Shown here: positions 33,468-42,445 of the stretch, in pieces
Numbering within the stretch: position 1 is the stretch's first letter
How the letters are laid out: the number at the start of each line of letters is the position of its first letter
NCBI RefSeq assembly: GCF_000374165.1
Contig: NZ_KB893721.1
Span: 1 to 64,000, forward strand
Source of the DNA: Parafrankia elaeagni
GTDB lineage: Bacteria; Actinomycetota; Actinomycetes; Frankiales; Frankiaceae
Length of the DNA stretch: 64,000 bases
Direction: 5' to 3'
Position numbers and translations under genes: made by a program
Notes under the pieces: model-generated
Told to the model about the DNA's origin: nothing
The model's database searches: none
Seen by the model: the letters and a program-made list of their open reading frames with translations, nothing else

Positions 33468-35815
33468 AAGACGCTGTAGGGATTGGCGGCCGTCTCGTCG
33501 CCGGCGAGGGGGCTCCGGCCGAGGCGGGCCGGCACGTCCCACAGGCGCCCGGCACCGAGCCGACGCCAGAAGTGACGGGCGCCGGGCACGACGACCTTCG
33601 CGACCGCCAGGTCGATGTCGGGACGGCTCTGGTCGACCACGAGGACCTCCAGGCCGGCCCGCGCGGCGACGTCCACGCAGTACGCGACGTCGGCGGCGAC
33701 GTCGCCGGGGGCGACCCCGCGCGGGTGGTCGGCGGCCGTCCGCGGCGCCTGGCCGGGGTCGGGGAGCAGCCAGGACTGCTCGGCGGTGCGCACGGTGGTG
33801 AACCAGCGCAGGCTCGCCGGGTCGTTCAGCCCGTACCGCGTGGTGCCGTCGGGGTTGCGCTGCGTCACGGAGGGGAGGAACTGGTTGACCTCGGTCAGCG
33901 CCCGCACCAGCGCGACATGCGGGTCCAGCGCCGCCCCGAAGCCGACGACGACGTCCTCGGCCGCGCCGCCGACGCGGCTCGACACGCCGGCGTAGGTGGG
34001 GATCCCGAGATCCGTGGTGAGGTCGAGCACCCACAGCCGGCGGTCGAGCCGCTCGGCGTGCACCCGCCGGATGTCGTCGACCCAGCGGTCTCCGAAGCTG
34101 TCGAGGTCCACGCCGGGCAGCCGCGACCGGTGGTACCACCACAGCGCCACCGCATCGCGTTCGACGACCTCGCAGAATCCCTGGACGATCGCCTCCTCCA
34201 GGGTGGAGCCGGCGGCGGCGCCGTTGGAGTCGGCCGCGCAGGCGGCCAGGGTCTCCCGCTCGGGGTGCCCGTACCAGCAGTAGGCGGCGGGCAGCTCCCG
34301 GACCCGCTGCGCGGTCAGCGACCAGGCGGGCGTCCAGTCCATCTCGACGTCGTCGCCGGTGGGGCGCGGGATCCAGTGGAAGGGGCCGGAGTCGGCGTTG
34401 CGGCGCTCGCGGTCGGCGTACTGCGCGTCGGAGAACAGCAGCAGGTCGCGCAGGGGCACCGCCCGGTCGGGGCCGAGCGCCGCGAAGCTCGCCCGGCGTA
34501 CCGGGCGGTCGCCGCGCCACAGGCCGCAGTAGCGCTCGATCGCCTCACCGAGCGCGCTCGCCCGGGCCTGAATGTCGCTGCGTCCCTTGCCCCCGCTCTG
34601 CCCGCGCAGGTTCCGGCGCAACATGTCGAGGTCGCGGCCCAGCGCGAAGTTGTGGCCCGCGCTGTAGGCGAACGTGACGCCGTCGCTGTGGTCGTCGAGG
34701 GGGGTCAGTCGGGTGACGACGCCCAGGTAGGGGCTGACGTGGTGCTCCAGCCTGGCGACGATGTCGGCGGCGGTGACGGCGCGGGAGTCCGCGCCGGACG
34801 GGCGGGAGGTGACGGCCAGTTTCGGGTCGGCGTCGCGGAGCAGGCCGGGGTCTCCGCACACGGGGCACTGCGGCTGGCGGACCAGAACATGGTGCGACGT
34901 CGTGTGGTCCCGGGAGTCGAGCGCCAGCATCCGACCGGTCAGGCGCGGCGAGGCGCCGTGCTGCGCGATGACCGCGAGCTCGGTCATCAGCAGGCCGGCC
35001 AGCGCCACCGTCGTGCCCGCCACGTCCGCGCGGGCGGCCAGTGGCCGTGGCTGGTCCGGGCGCGCCCGGGCGAGGTAGTTCTCGACCTGCTCGTTCTCCT
35101 GCCAGCGGGAACGCAGGCACTCCCAGCATCCCGTCTCACCGGGGACGAGGTGCGGGCCGAGCATCGCCACCGCGCCGCGCGGCCGGACCAGCACCCAGTG
35201 CCGCCCGCTCGCGAGCATCGCCTCGTTGACGGCGCGCAGCAGCGGGTTCAGCGCCGAGTCCGTCACGACCACCACCGGCGGAGCGCCCGCCGCGGCCGGG
35301 AGAACGGCCGACCTCACCGCTGCCTGCACCGCTGACAGCACCGCCGCGGCGGAGGTCGCGGAGGTCGCGGTCGGGCCCGGGGCGCTGACGGTGCGCACGG
35401 GCAGGCCGAGCCCGGTCAGGACCCGGCCCAGCGTCATCCCCGTGGCGGCAGCCGTGTGGAGGACCGTGACGGTATGCGGGCCCGGCCAGCCCGCGGCGCG
35501 CACGGGATCGACCTCCAGGAGATCCCAGCCGGCTGCCTCGCCGGCCGGGATCCTCCCGGCCGGGCCGTCGGCGAGCACGCCGAGCGCCTCGAACCGCCGC
35601 AGGGCACGCAGCACGGCGACGAGAGGGTGGCGCCCGTCCATCGCCACCGCGAGCGCGCCGACCGTGCGGGTGCCGTCCAGCAGCGGGACGAGATCGACGG
35701 CGGCGCGATCGTCGACCACCAGCCGGCGTGACTCCCCCAGGAGGAACAGCCGGGAGCCGTCGCCGTCACCGACGACGACGGGCTCATAGTCGGCGCGCAG
35801 GCGCGGATACCGCAT
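33461..35815 (-). CDS. Fused TOMM cyclodehydratase (E1-like partner + YcaO)
   Basis: A 784-residue C-D fusion that makes azolines from Cys/Ser/Thr using ATP. The N-terminal ~370 residues are the E1-ubiquitin-activating-like leader-binding part, with a zinc tetrathiolate formed by GCWECLRSRW and CPVCGDPG. Residues from ~400 are YcaO, with the ATP/Mg motifs SDIQARASALGEAIERYCG, EEAIVQGFCEVVERDAVALW and RALTEVNQ. The protein ends ETAANPYSVFF, not in the PxPxP tail common to azoline-forming YcaOs. The start is ATG 35815, preceded by GGGGGTCGAG; the upstream frame lacks support. It is the first gene of the minus-strand operon that ends in the Cys-rich precursor, its likely substrate. Confidence 0.93.
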   Translation of the reverse strand: MRYPRLRADYEPVVVGDGDGSRLFLLGESRRLVVDDRAAVDLVPLLDGTRTVGALAVAMDGRHPLVAVLRALRRFEALGVLADGPAGRIPAGEAAGWDLLEVDPVRAAGWPGPHTVTVLHTAAATGMTLGRVLTGLGLPVRTVSAPGPTATSATSAAAVLSAVQAAVRSAVLPAAAGAPPVVVVTDSALNPLLRAVNEAMLASGRHWVLVRPRGAVAMLGPHLVPGETGCWECLRSRWQENEQVENYLARARPDQPRPLAARADVAGTTVALAGLLMTELAVIAQHGASPRLTGRMLALDSRDHTTSHHVLVRQPQCPVCGDPGLLRDADPKLAVTSRPSGADSRAVTAADIVARLEHHVSPYLGVVTRLTPLDDHSDGVTFAYSAGHNFALGRDLDMLRRNLRGQSGGKGRSDIQARASALGEAIERYCGLWRGDRPVRRASFAALGPDRAVPLRDLLLFSDAQYADRERRNADSGPFHWIPRPTGDDVEMDWTPAWSLTAQRVRELPAAYCWYGHPERETLAACAADSNGAAAGSTLEEAIVQGFCEVVERDAVALWWYHRSRLPGVDLDSFGDRWVDDIRRVHAERLDRRLWVLDLTTDLGIPTYAGVSSRVGGAAEDVVVGFGAALDPHVALVRALTEVNQFLPSVTQRNPDGTTRYGLNDPASLRWFTTVRTAEQSWLLPDPGQAPRTAADHPRGVAPGDVAADVAYCVDVAARAGLEVLVVDQSRPDIDLAVAKVVVPGARHFWRRLGAGRLWDVPARLGRSPLAGDETAANPYSVFF

Positions 35816-36225
35816 TCTCGACCCCCCGTATGGCGTTGACGCCCAGCTTCCCCACCCGGATCCGGATGTGCCAGCAACGGCCAGGAAAGAGGCCACGGGG
35901 AAGCGAACGTGCCAGAAATCCGTGCAAGGAACGAAACATTCATCCCACCGACCTCCCGGCGATCGTTTCTCGCCGTAGACGCATTCTTCACGCGTTGTTC
36001 AATTACCTGGGTGATGGCCGTCGAGAGGTCGGCCCGGCGGCGGCGGGCGCCTTACTGACAGGAGAAAGCCGCCACGGCGACCAGGCCGTGGCGGCGGATT
36101 GCCGGAACAGCGGACACCGAACGGCGGACACCGAACGGCGGATACCCAACGGCGGATCCGGAGTCCGGCCGTCCAGGCCCTCCCGAGCTCCGGCGACGGG
36201 CTCGGCCGGCGGGTCAGCCGGCGGG
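35816..36225. other. Intergenic region before the cyclodehydratase operon
   Basis: It holds the promoter side of the cyclodehydratase operon (minus strand), a terminator hairpin at 36068-36095, and a short tandem array of GGACACCGAACGGC-type units (36111-36160). A minus-strand TTGAAC near 36000 could be a -35 box but no good -10 follows. No gene is seen. Confidence 0.4.
36068..36095 (-). terminator. Hairpin after the MerR-type gene
   Basis: GCCGCCACGGC and its exact complement enclose a 6-base loop. On the minus strand it is followed by TTTCTCC, so it looks like an intrinsic terminator that ends the MerR-type transcript and separates it from the cyclodehydratase operon. Confidence 0.7.
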
Positions 36226-36990
36226 TCAGCCGATGTCGAACGGCTGGGAGGGGTCGACGTCGGTGTGCAGGTCGAGCCCGAAACGCCGGTTCTCCAGCGC
36301 GGCCACGATCGACTCGCTGCAGTTCTCCACGGCGACCCGGAACGAGGCCGACACCAGCTCGATGATCCCCTGGACCAGCTCGCCCGAGTCCTGGTCGGGG
36401 TTCTCCCACGACGCGCCCCGCGCGCCCGCACGCTCCGGGGAGTCGGCCAGGACTCCCGAACTGAACTCCTCGGCGATCTGCTCGGCGACCGGCGCGAGCC
36501 GGCTGAGCAGATCCACGAGCACCCGCAGCGAGGCGGCCTCGCCCACCCCGACCTCGCCCAGGCGCAGGGCGGCCCGCAGCACCTGCGGCCGGGCCAGCCG
36601 CACGTCGCCCTCCTCCGTCCGGGCAACGACGTTGTGCCTGCTCAGCGCATAGACCAGCGACGGGCTGTGCAGGGCGAGCCGGCCCAGCGCCGCGGTCAGC
36701 GCCGCGACCCCCGGGTCGCTGGGGCGGGCCCCCAGCATGGCCTCGATCGAGACGAGGTTGAACCCCTGGCGCTGCAGCGCGACGATCGTGCGCAGCCGGC
36801 GGACGTGGCTGTCGTCGTACAGCGCGATCCGGCCTCTGCGGACCGGCGGCGGGAGCAGTTTTCGTGCCTGGTGCGCACGGATGTTCCTCGGTGACATGCC
36901 GACGATCCGGCTCAGTTCCTCCACGGTGACGCCGTTCGCCGTGCCGTCGGAGGGGCTCGTGCCCCGGTCCGGCGCTGCGGTCTTCGTCAA
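36226..36990 (-). CDS. MerR-family transcriptional regulator
   Basis: About 254 residues if translation begins at TTG 36990, which has a strong GGGGAGGAAGG site; a longer frame opens at TTG 37101 without one. The N-terminal winged helix-turn-helix is VTVEELSRIVGMSPRNIRAH followed by PPPVRRGRIALYDDSHVRRL, typical of MerR. Residues beyond ~90 form a long all-helical domain (SLVYALSRHNVVARTEEGDVRLARP...) without the Cys of metal sensors, so it may sense an organic ligand or protein. A 20-bp motif shared with the SARP gene lies ~115 bases upstream of the TTG. It sits between the two RiPP operons and probably controls them. Confidence 0.8.
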   Translation of the reverse strand: MTKTAAPDRGTSPSDGTANGVTVEELSRIVGMSPRNIRAHQARKLLPPPVRRGRIALYDDSHVRRLRTIVALQRQGFNLVSIEAMLGARPSDPGVAALTAALGRLALHSPSLVYALSRHNVVARTEEGDVRLARPQVLRAALRLGEVGVGEAASLRVLVDLLSRLAPVAEQIAEEFSSGVLADSPERAGARGASWENPDQDSGELVQGIIELVSASFRVAVENCSESIVAALENRRFGLDLHTDVDPSQPFDIG

Positions 36991-37103
36991 CCTTCCTCCC
37001 CTGACTGGACTCGCGGACCGCACCGGGGCACCGCCCCGGCCCGCCTGCTCGTCCTTCGTCGAGGTCACGGACGCGAGGATGGTACGGCGCGGCACATACA
37101 ACT

Positions 37104-37123
37104 CGCATACACCAGGCGTATAC
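37104..37123. promoter_or_regulatory. 20-bp motif shared by MerR and SARP genes (copy 1)
   Basis: CGCATACACCAGGCGTATAC, containing the inverted elements ATAC and GTAT, lies upstream of the MerR-type gene and in the 64-base gap after the DUF5825 gene. It matches 18 of 20 bases of the sequence at 47731-47750 before the SARP gene. Confidence 0.55.
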
Positions 37124-37164
37124 CGATGTCCTCCGGACCGGGCACTTCCGAAGATCAGGCGTGG

Positions 37165-37833
37165 TCAGATCACCTGCGCCGGGAAAGGCCATCGGTATAT
37201 CCGGGTCGGCACCCACCACGCACAGCCGGCCAGCCCGAGGACGAGACGGGCCGCCGCGAGCTCCCGGAGCAGTTCCGCCGGCATCCGCTCCACGGCGATG
37301 CCACCGATCAGCGTCTCGATGACGTCGAGCGTTTCAGGGTCGTCGAACACGTGCCGTTCCAACGGCCCGAAGCGCCGGTCCCGCACCTCGACGAAACCGG
37401 GCCCGTGGCGGAACACGCACCGGCCGGGGAAGTACCCGCGGCGCCACCGCGCCGTGGTCGCCTTCGAGGCGCCGAAGATCCACGCTGGTGGGAACAGGTG
37501 CCCGAGGGCGCCGTGGTCGGCGCAGCCCTCGTCGCAGCGGGCGATCCAGTGCACCGCGAAGCCGCGGGCGGTGAGCTCACTGATCAGCGTGAGCGAGCGC
37601 ACTGCCGTCACCGGCGCGTCACCGCACAGCGGCACCGGTTCGGCGACCCGGGCGTAGCGGGCACCCTCGCCGTACAGCTCGGCCGCCCGCTCGCTCCAGT
37701 CGCCCGTCAGCTGGCGCGTTCCCAGCGCCATGCCGGGCAGGGCGAGCGCGGCACGGGCGTAGTCACGCCACAGCTCGACGGTGACACCGAGGTCGTCCGA
37801 CGGGGCACCGAGGTCATCCGACGGCGGCTGCAC
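37165..37833 (-). CDS. DUF5825-family partner of RiPP radical SAM enzyme
   Basis: A 222-residue protein of the DUF5825 type, a family found beside B12-dependent RiPP radical SAM methyltransferases. Visible features are VRSLTLISELTARGFAVHWI, the Cys/His cluster RCDEGCADHGALGHLFPP, and RWRRGYFPGRCVFRHGPGFVEVRDRR. GTG 37833 lies inside the 3' end of the radical SAM gene (20-base overlap), so the two are co-translated. Its function is not established; a substrate-binding or stabilising partner of the methyltransferase is a reasonable guess. N-terminal SDDLGAPSDDLG is a small internal repeat. Confidence 0.75.
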   Translation of the reverse strand: MQPPSDDLGAPSDDLGVTVELWRDYARAALALPGMALGTRQLTGDWSERAAELYGEGARYARVAEPVPLCGDAPVTAVRSLTLISELTARGFAVHWIARCDEGCADHGALGHLFPPAWIFGASKATTARWRRGYFPGRCVFRHGPGFVEVRDRRFGPLERHVFDDPETLDVIETLIGGIAVERMPAELLRELAAARLVLGLAGCAWWVPTRIYRWPFPAQVI

Positions 37834-39745
37834 GACGGTCCCTCTCCTCGGAACTGGTGGTCAGGCCGGCGGCCGCCGTCTCGTCGGCGACCCCGGACCG
37901 CACCCGCAGCAGCGCCTGGTTCTCCGCCTCGACGGCCAGGTGGACGTACCGGCCGTCGTCGTGGAAGACGAGGCCGTGGCGGGTCCACCGTTCCAGCAGG
38001 GCGGGGACACCCGGCGGCCCGCTCCTGATCCGGCGGGTGAGCGCCGCCGCGCCCCGCGGTTGGTCCAGCGCCCGGAACAGCTCCAGTTCGGCGGGAGTGG
38101 ACAGCTCCAGGACGGACCAGTCGTACGCGGGCCGACTGTTGATCAGCACGATCCGGTCCCCGAGGTCGTGGTAGGTGAGCCGGCTGTGCGGATGCTCGGC
38201 CCGCCACCGCTCGACCGCCCCGCCCAGCGTGGTCGCCAGCTCGGCGCCGATGCCCTGCGGCGCCGCCGTGAACAGGTAGGCCAGGTCCGCCAGGGTCTCC
38301 GCCGGAAGCTGGTAGGTCTCGGCGTACTGGGCGGCCGGCCGCGGGTCGGGAAAGCCGAGTTCCGGGCGGTCGAAGTAGGGGCTGAACCGCTCGATGCAGA
38401 TCCGCATGCTGCCCGCCGGCGGATCCAGGTGGTGCAGGGCCGGGAACTGGTCGAGAACCGACGTGTAGTCCCCGTCCCGCTCGCCGGGAAACCCGTGGAG
38501 GTAGTTCCACGAGACGCTGACGCCGCTGCTCTGCGCGTCGCGCAGCGAACGCACGTTCTGGGTACCGCTGACGCCCTTGTCCATCAGCCGCAGGACGTGC
38601 GAGCTGAGGTTCTCGATGCCGGGCTGGACCTGCGCCGCGCCGGCCTCCCCCAGAGCCTGGAAATGGTGGCGGCGCAGGTTCGACTTCACCTCGAAGTGCA
38701 GGCGCAGGTCGTGGTCGGACGCGGCGAGCGCACGCAGCACGGTGTCGAAGTAGCGCATGTCGATGATGTTGTCGACGACGACGAAGTCGAGCACCTGGTG
38801 GCGCCGCGCGAGGTCGAGCAGCTCCGTCAGGAACGCCTCGGGGCTCTTGCTGCGGAACTGCATGAGCGAGCCGTTGAGCCCGCAGAACGTGCAGTGGTGC
38901 TTCTCGCCCCACCAGCAGCCGCGGGCGCCCTCCACGAGCAGGGCGGGCGCCGACCAGGCCGCGGCGGCGCTGCCGTGCAGCCGTTCGAAGAACCCGTCGT
39001 AGGTGGCCGGCAGGATCTCCTCGGGCGGCAGCGGGAGCTGCGCCGGCGGGTTCGCGACCGCCTCGCCTCCCGGGGCCCGCCAGCACAGGCCCGGCAGGTC
39101 GGAGAGGTCCTCGACACCCGCAGCGCTCTCGGCACCCGTGGCGATCGCGTCGAGCAGCGCCGGGAACGTCCGCTCGCCCTCGCCGCGGACGACGAAGTCG
39201 ACGAACGGGAAGGAGCGGTGCAGGGCCTCGCCCTGGGGGCCCTCGCAGTTCGCCCCGCCGAACACGGTCCGCACGCCGGGCAGCCGGGCCCGCAGCAGCC
39301 GGGCGACGGCGAGGCTGGCGGTGTTCTGCTGGAAGGTGGTGGTGAAACCGACGACGTCCGGGCGCAGGTCGGCGAGGTCGTCGACGACGCGGTCGACGAA
39401 ACGGGGCGCGAGGGCGTGCAGGGTGCGGGTCAGCTCGATCCTGGCGGCGCTGGCGCCGGCGTCCGCGAGCAGCCGCGCGAAGCTCTCCCCGTCACACGGC
39501 CCGCCGTTCAGCGCTCCGGCGAACACCCAGTCACCGGCGCCCAGAAAGTAGGACGACTCGGTGTAGAACTGCAGCTCGGACCGGCCGAACGTGGTCTCGC
39601 CGACGACCCAGTCGGCGAAGTCGAGGTTCGCGTAACGCACCGTAACCTCGTGGCCGCGGCGCTCGGCGGCGGTACGCAGGATGCCCAGAGCGAGCGAGGG
39701 CACGTGGGTCGCGGCCCACGGCATGTGCACCAGGACGGTCCTCAC
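37814..39745 (-). CDS. B12-dependent radical SAM C-methyltransferase for RiPP maturation
   Basis: A 643-residue enzyme of the TIGR03975 (rad_SAM_ocin_1) type. Residues 1-200 are the cobalamin-binding Rossmann-like domain (RPDVVGFTTTFQQNTASLAV, FGGANCEGPQG). The iron-sulfur motif is GCWWGEKHHCTFCG, a CX7CX2C arrangement with Cys277, 285 and 288, followed by DFVVVDNIIDMRYFDTVL, FEVKSNLRRHHF and the ISWNYLHGFPGE-like region. A C-terminal ~130-residue domain resembles a peptide-recognition wing. GTG 39745 overlaps the TGA of the TfuA gene. It would methylate unactivated carbons in the core peptide, most likely the Val/Ile-rich core of the nearby precursor. Confidence 0.9.
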   Translation of the reverse strand: MRTVLVHMPWAATHVPSLALGILRTAAERRGHEVTVRYANLDFADWVVGETTFGRSELQFYTESSYFLGAGDWVFAGALNGGPCDGESFARLLADAGASAARIELTRTLHALAPRFVDRVVDDLADLRPDVVGFTTTFQQNTASLAVARLLRARLPGVRTVFGGANCEGPQGEALHRSFPFVDFVVRGEGERTFPALLDAIATGAESAAGVEDLSDLPGLCWRAPGGEAVANPPAQLPLPPEEILPATYDGFFERLHGSAAAAWSAPALLVEGARGCWWGEKHHCTFCGLNGSLMQFRSKSPEAFLTELLDLARRHQVLDFVVVDNIIDMRYFDTVLRALAASDHDLRLHFEVKSNLRRHHFQALGEAGAAQVQPGIENLSSHVLRLMDKGVSGTQNVRSLRDAQSSGVSVSWNYLHGFPGERDGDYTSVLDQFPALHHLDPPAGSMRICIERFSPYFDRPELGFPDPRPAAQYAETYQLPAETLADLAYLFTAAPQGIGAELATTLGGAVERWRAEHPHSRLTYHDLGDRIVLINSRPAYDWSVLELSTPAELELFRALDQPRGAAALTRRIRSGPPGVPALLERWTRHGLVFHDDGRYVHLAVEAENQALLRVRSGVADETAAAGLTTSSEERDRRAAAVG

Positions 39746-41274
39746 GGCGACGGGCTCCCGGTACCGGCGGCGGGGAACCAGCGGGCGTGCGCGGCGAGGT
39801 CACCGGCGTGGCGGCGCAGGTGATGCAGGTCGGGAAAGCCGCGGTCCCAGGCGCCCGCCTCCAGCTCGTCGACGGCGCACCCCCACAGCCCGGCGCAGTA
39901 GCGGTCGACCAGCTCGTACCGCAGCCGCTGCCCGCCACCGTTCGCCCCGCCACCGTTCGCCCCACTGCCGTTCGCCCCACTGCCGTTCGCCCCACTGCCG
40001 TTCGGCTCGCTGCCGTTCGGCTCGCCGGCGCTGTGGCCGCCGGTCCGGCCGGCGCCGCGCCGCAGGGCGAGATCGGCGAACGTCGTCACGGCGGCGACCC
40101 GCTCGTACCATCCGGTGATGTCCGCCGGGAGCACGGTCGGCAGGATGGCCAGCCGGGCCGCCGGCGTGGTGCCGTGGCTGCGGGCGAGGACCCGCAGGAC
40201 GGCCTGGGCGGCCGGCAGCCCGTCACGTTCCGCGGGGGTCAGCCAGCCCAGGCAGGCGTCGGCGAGGGTGCCGGTGGCGTCCAGCAGCCCGCGGCGGCGG
40301 GCCAGGTCGACGCCGAGGCGCTCCACCCGCTCGACCGCCCCCGCCCCCGGCACCGGCGCCCCCGGCACGTCCACCCGGCCCTTCACCCCGCTCATGCCCT
40401 TCACCCCGCTCACCCCGCCCACCAGGGCGGTCAGCACTGCCAGGCGGTACCGGCGGGGGAAGCCCGGGTCGGCCAGGGCCACGGTGTTGGCGACGGCGTC
40501 GCGGGTGACCCAGGCCCCGGCCACCTCCCGCCCGCCGAAGCCCTGTGACCAGCTCGCGGCGTACATGGTGTCGTGGCCGGTGATCGCCAGGTCCTCGCCG
40601 TCAGGCGGCCGGATCCACGGCGATCCGTTCGCGACGAGGGCGAGCAGGGCGCGGGCGTCCGCCGCCTTCGCGTCGATGTGGTGCTCCCGCAGCCACCCGG
40701 CGAGCGCCTCGGCCGTGGCGGCCGGCAGCAGGGAGCGGGCGAGCCGGTTCAGCCCCGGCAGGCTGCGCCCGCGGAACGGCTGCGCCCCGACCGCGGTGAC
40801 GAGCGCCTCGCGCTGCCCGGCGTCGATCACCCCGGCGGCCGCGGCGCGGTCGAGGTCGAGCCGGATGTTGACCATCGGCTCCGACATGGCCCGCGAGTCG
40901 TTCTCCTCGTCGGCGTGCACGATCGCGACCTCGTCGTCGCCGTCGATGACACCGTCGCGGTAGAGGTCGAAGACCTGCCCGACCCCGCGCATCCCGTACG
41001 GCCACAGCTCGGCGGCGCGCAGCGCGCCCATGCTGCTGGCGCCGGCGACGGTCACACCGTCCGCGAGCAGGCCGAGGATCTCCTTGTGCCGCACGGCCGC
41101 GCTGTGCAGGAACAGACCGTCGATCAGCAGGACGGTGTCCCCGGGGCCGGCGGCGAGGCGGGCGAGGTCGCCGTGGCGCACAGGGGGTTCGATCCGCGCC
41201 TCCGGGAGGATGCGGTGCACCTCCGCGCGCGTCAGCGAGGGCCCGACGTAGGCGATGGTGCGGGGCTCAGCCAC
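39742..41274 (-). CDS. TfuA-like protein of YcaO thioamidation pair, extended
   Basis: A 510-residue protein. Residues 1-200 are the TfuA core: TIAYVGPSLTRAEVHRILP, DTVLLIDGLFLHSAAVRHKEIL, VAGASSMGALRAAEL and GMRGVGQVFDLYRDGVIDGDDEVA. TfuA partners deliver sulfide to a YcaO that converts a backbone amide to a thioamide. Residues 200-430 form an additional helical region, then a Gly/Asn/Ser linker (NGSGANGSGANG repeats), and a final ~50 residues with RLRYELVDRYCAGLWGC. Most TfuA proteins are much shorter, so the C-terminal half is unusual. GTG 41274 overlaps the end of the YcaO gene, the expected partner. Confidence 0.88.
   Translation of the reverse strand: MAEPRTIAYVGPSLTRAEVHRILPEARIEPPVRHGDLARLAAGPGDTVLLIDGLFLHSAAVRHKEILGLLADGVTVAGASSMGALRAAELWPYGMRGVGQVFDLYRDGVIDGDDEVAIVHADEENDSRAMSEPMVNIRLDLDRAAAAGVIDAGQREALVTAVGAQPFRGRSLPGLNRLARSLLPAATAEALAGWLREHHIDAKAADARALLALVANGSPWIRPPDGEDLAITGHDTMYAASWSQGFGGREVAGAWVTRDAVANTVALADPGFPRRYRLAVLTALVGGVSGVKGMSGVKGRVDVPGAPVPGAGAVERVERLGVDLARRRGLLDATGTLADACLGWLTPAERDGLPAAQAVLRVLARSHGTTPAARLAILPTVLPADITGWYERVAAVTTFADLALRRGAGRTGGHSAGEPNGSEPNGSGANGSGANGSGANGGGANGGGQRLRYELVDRYCAGLWGCAVDELEAGAWDRGFPDLHHLRRHAGDLAAHARWFPAAGTGSPSP
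39932..40025. repeat. 15-bp tandem repeat encoding a Gly/Asn/Ser linker
   Basis: About six copies of CCGTTCGCCCCACTG-type units encode the N-G-S-G-A linker between the helical region and the last ~70 residues of the TfuA protein. Unit-to-unit identity is high, suggesting recent expansion. Confidence 0.75.
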
Positions 41275-42409
41275 GGCTCACCTCGTGCCTTCCGGAGAAG
41301 TGCAGGCCCGGCGCGAACGTCCGCCAGACCGGCACGGCGAGATCGGGCCGGGTGAGGTCGACGGCGAACGGCTCCGTGCCCGTGCGGTCGGTCACCCGGC
41401 GGGCGACCCGGTCGAGGATGTCCGCCAGCGAGGACGGCAGGTGTGGCGTCTCCGGCACGGGCTCCGTCGCGGGATGGGTGACCGGGGGGCGCGCGTCGAA
41501 GTCGCGGCTGCCCCGGTACATCGCGTTCGCGAAGTCGTCGCGGGTACCGGAGATGAAGGTCAGCCGGGACTGGGCGGCTTCGGTGAGCGCCCGCAGGAGG
41601 GCGACGGTGGCATCGGGATGGCAGCCCGCGCCCGCGAACAGCACCGGCAGGTCGGCGGCCCAGGTGTAGGCCACATAGCAGGGCACGCCCAGCTCGTTGG
41701 TCGCGTCGCAGACCTCCAGCCAGCAGCGGGCTGCCTCGAAGCCGTCGAGCACGGTGTGGACGGGGCCGGCGGCGGCCGTGCGCGGATCGGTGTAGCGGCG
41801 GTCCTCGAGCGCGGTCGCGCCCAACTGGGCGGTGCAGTCACGTTCGATGATCTCGAGCAGGCCGTGCAGCTTCGCCTCGGTGGCCGTGTTGCCGCTGGCC
41901 AGACCGTTGCTGCTGGGCATGAACTGGGCGTACTCCCAGGCGACGCCCAGGCGGGCGTCCAGGCCGATGGCGGCCAGCGGCACCGGCTGGGGCGTGCCGG
42001 TCAGCAGCCCCTGGCCCGTCACCCACTCCAGAACGAGGGAGTCGGTCAGCAGGGGACGCGCGGCGATCGACAGGCTCCGCAGGTCGTAGGCGTCCGTCAC
42101 CGCGCTCGCCGGCCCGACGTGGGTGGGCGCCAGGTGCAGGTTCTCGGCGTGCCAGGTCTCGATGGACTCCATCACGGCGCTGATCCTGGAGTCCAGGGGC
42201 GTCAGGCCCTTGCCCTGGGAGACGGCCAGCGTCCTCGACGTCGGCCGGACCGCGAGGTAGACGGGGATTCCCAGCTCGTCCAGGCCGGTCACGTCCGCCA
42301 CCCGGGTGATTCCGACGGCGGGGAGAAGGTGCGCGATCCGCGCCCAGGTCTGTTCGGCCGTGACACTGCGGTACGTCCGGACGTCCGCCCTCGGCATCGT
42401 GGTCGTCAT
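41267..42409 (-). CDS. Stand-alone YcaO, TfuA-associated (thioamide-forming)
   Basis: A 380-residue YcaO with the ATP-binding motifs SRISAVMESIETWHAEN, EAKLHGLLEIIERDC and RALTEAAQSR, and no E1-like or other fused domain. It ends HFSGRHEVSRG without the PxPxP tail of azoline-forming enzymes. Pairing with TfuA is the hallmark of YcaOs that phosphorylate an amide oxygen for thioamide formation, as in thioviridamide-type and thioamidated thiopeptide clusters. It begins at ATG 42409, 116 bases after the aliphatic precursor gene and a strong hairpin. That precursor is its most likely substrate. The fused cyclodehydratase at 33461 is a distinct second YcaO of the same locus. Confidence 0.92.
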   Translation of the reverse strand: MTTTMPRADVRTYRSVTAEQTWARIAHLLPAVGITRVADVTGLDELGIPVYLAVRPTSRTLAVSQGKGLTPLDSRISAVMESIETWHAENLHLAPTHVGPASAVTDAYDLRSLSIAARPLLTDSLVLEWVTGQGLLTGTPQPVPLAAIGLDARLGVAWEYAQFMPSSNGLASGNTATEAKLHGLLEIIERDCTAQLGATALEDRRYTDPRTAAAGPVHTVLDGFEAARCWLEVCDATNELGVPCYVAYTWAADLPVLFAGAGCHPDATVALLRALTEAAQSRLTFISGTRDDFANAMYRGSRDFDARPPVTHPATEPVPETPHLPSSLADILDRVARRVTDRTGTEPFAVDLTRPDLAVPVWRTFAPGLHFSGRHEVSRG

Positions 42410-42445
42410 GTCGTCATCTCCTCCACCGCGGCGTGCGGGAGACCC

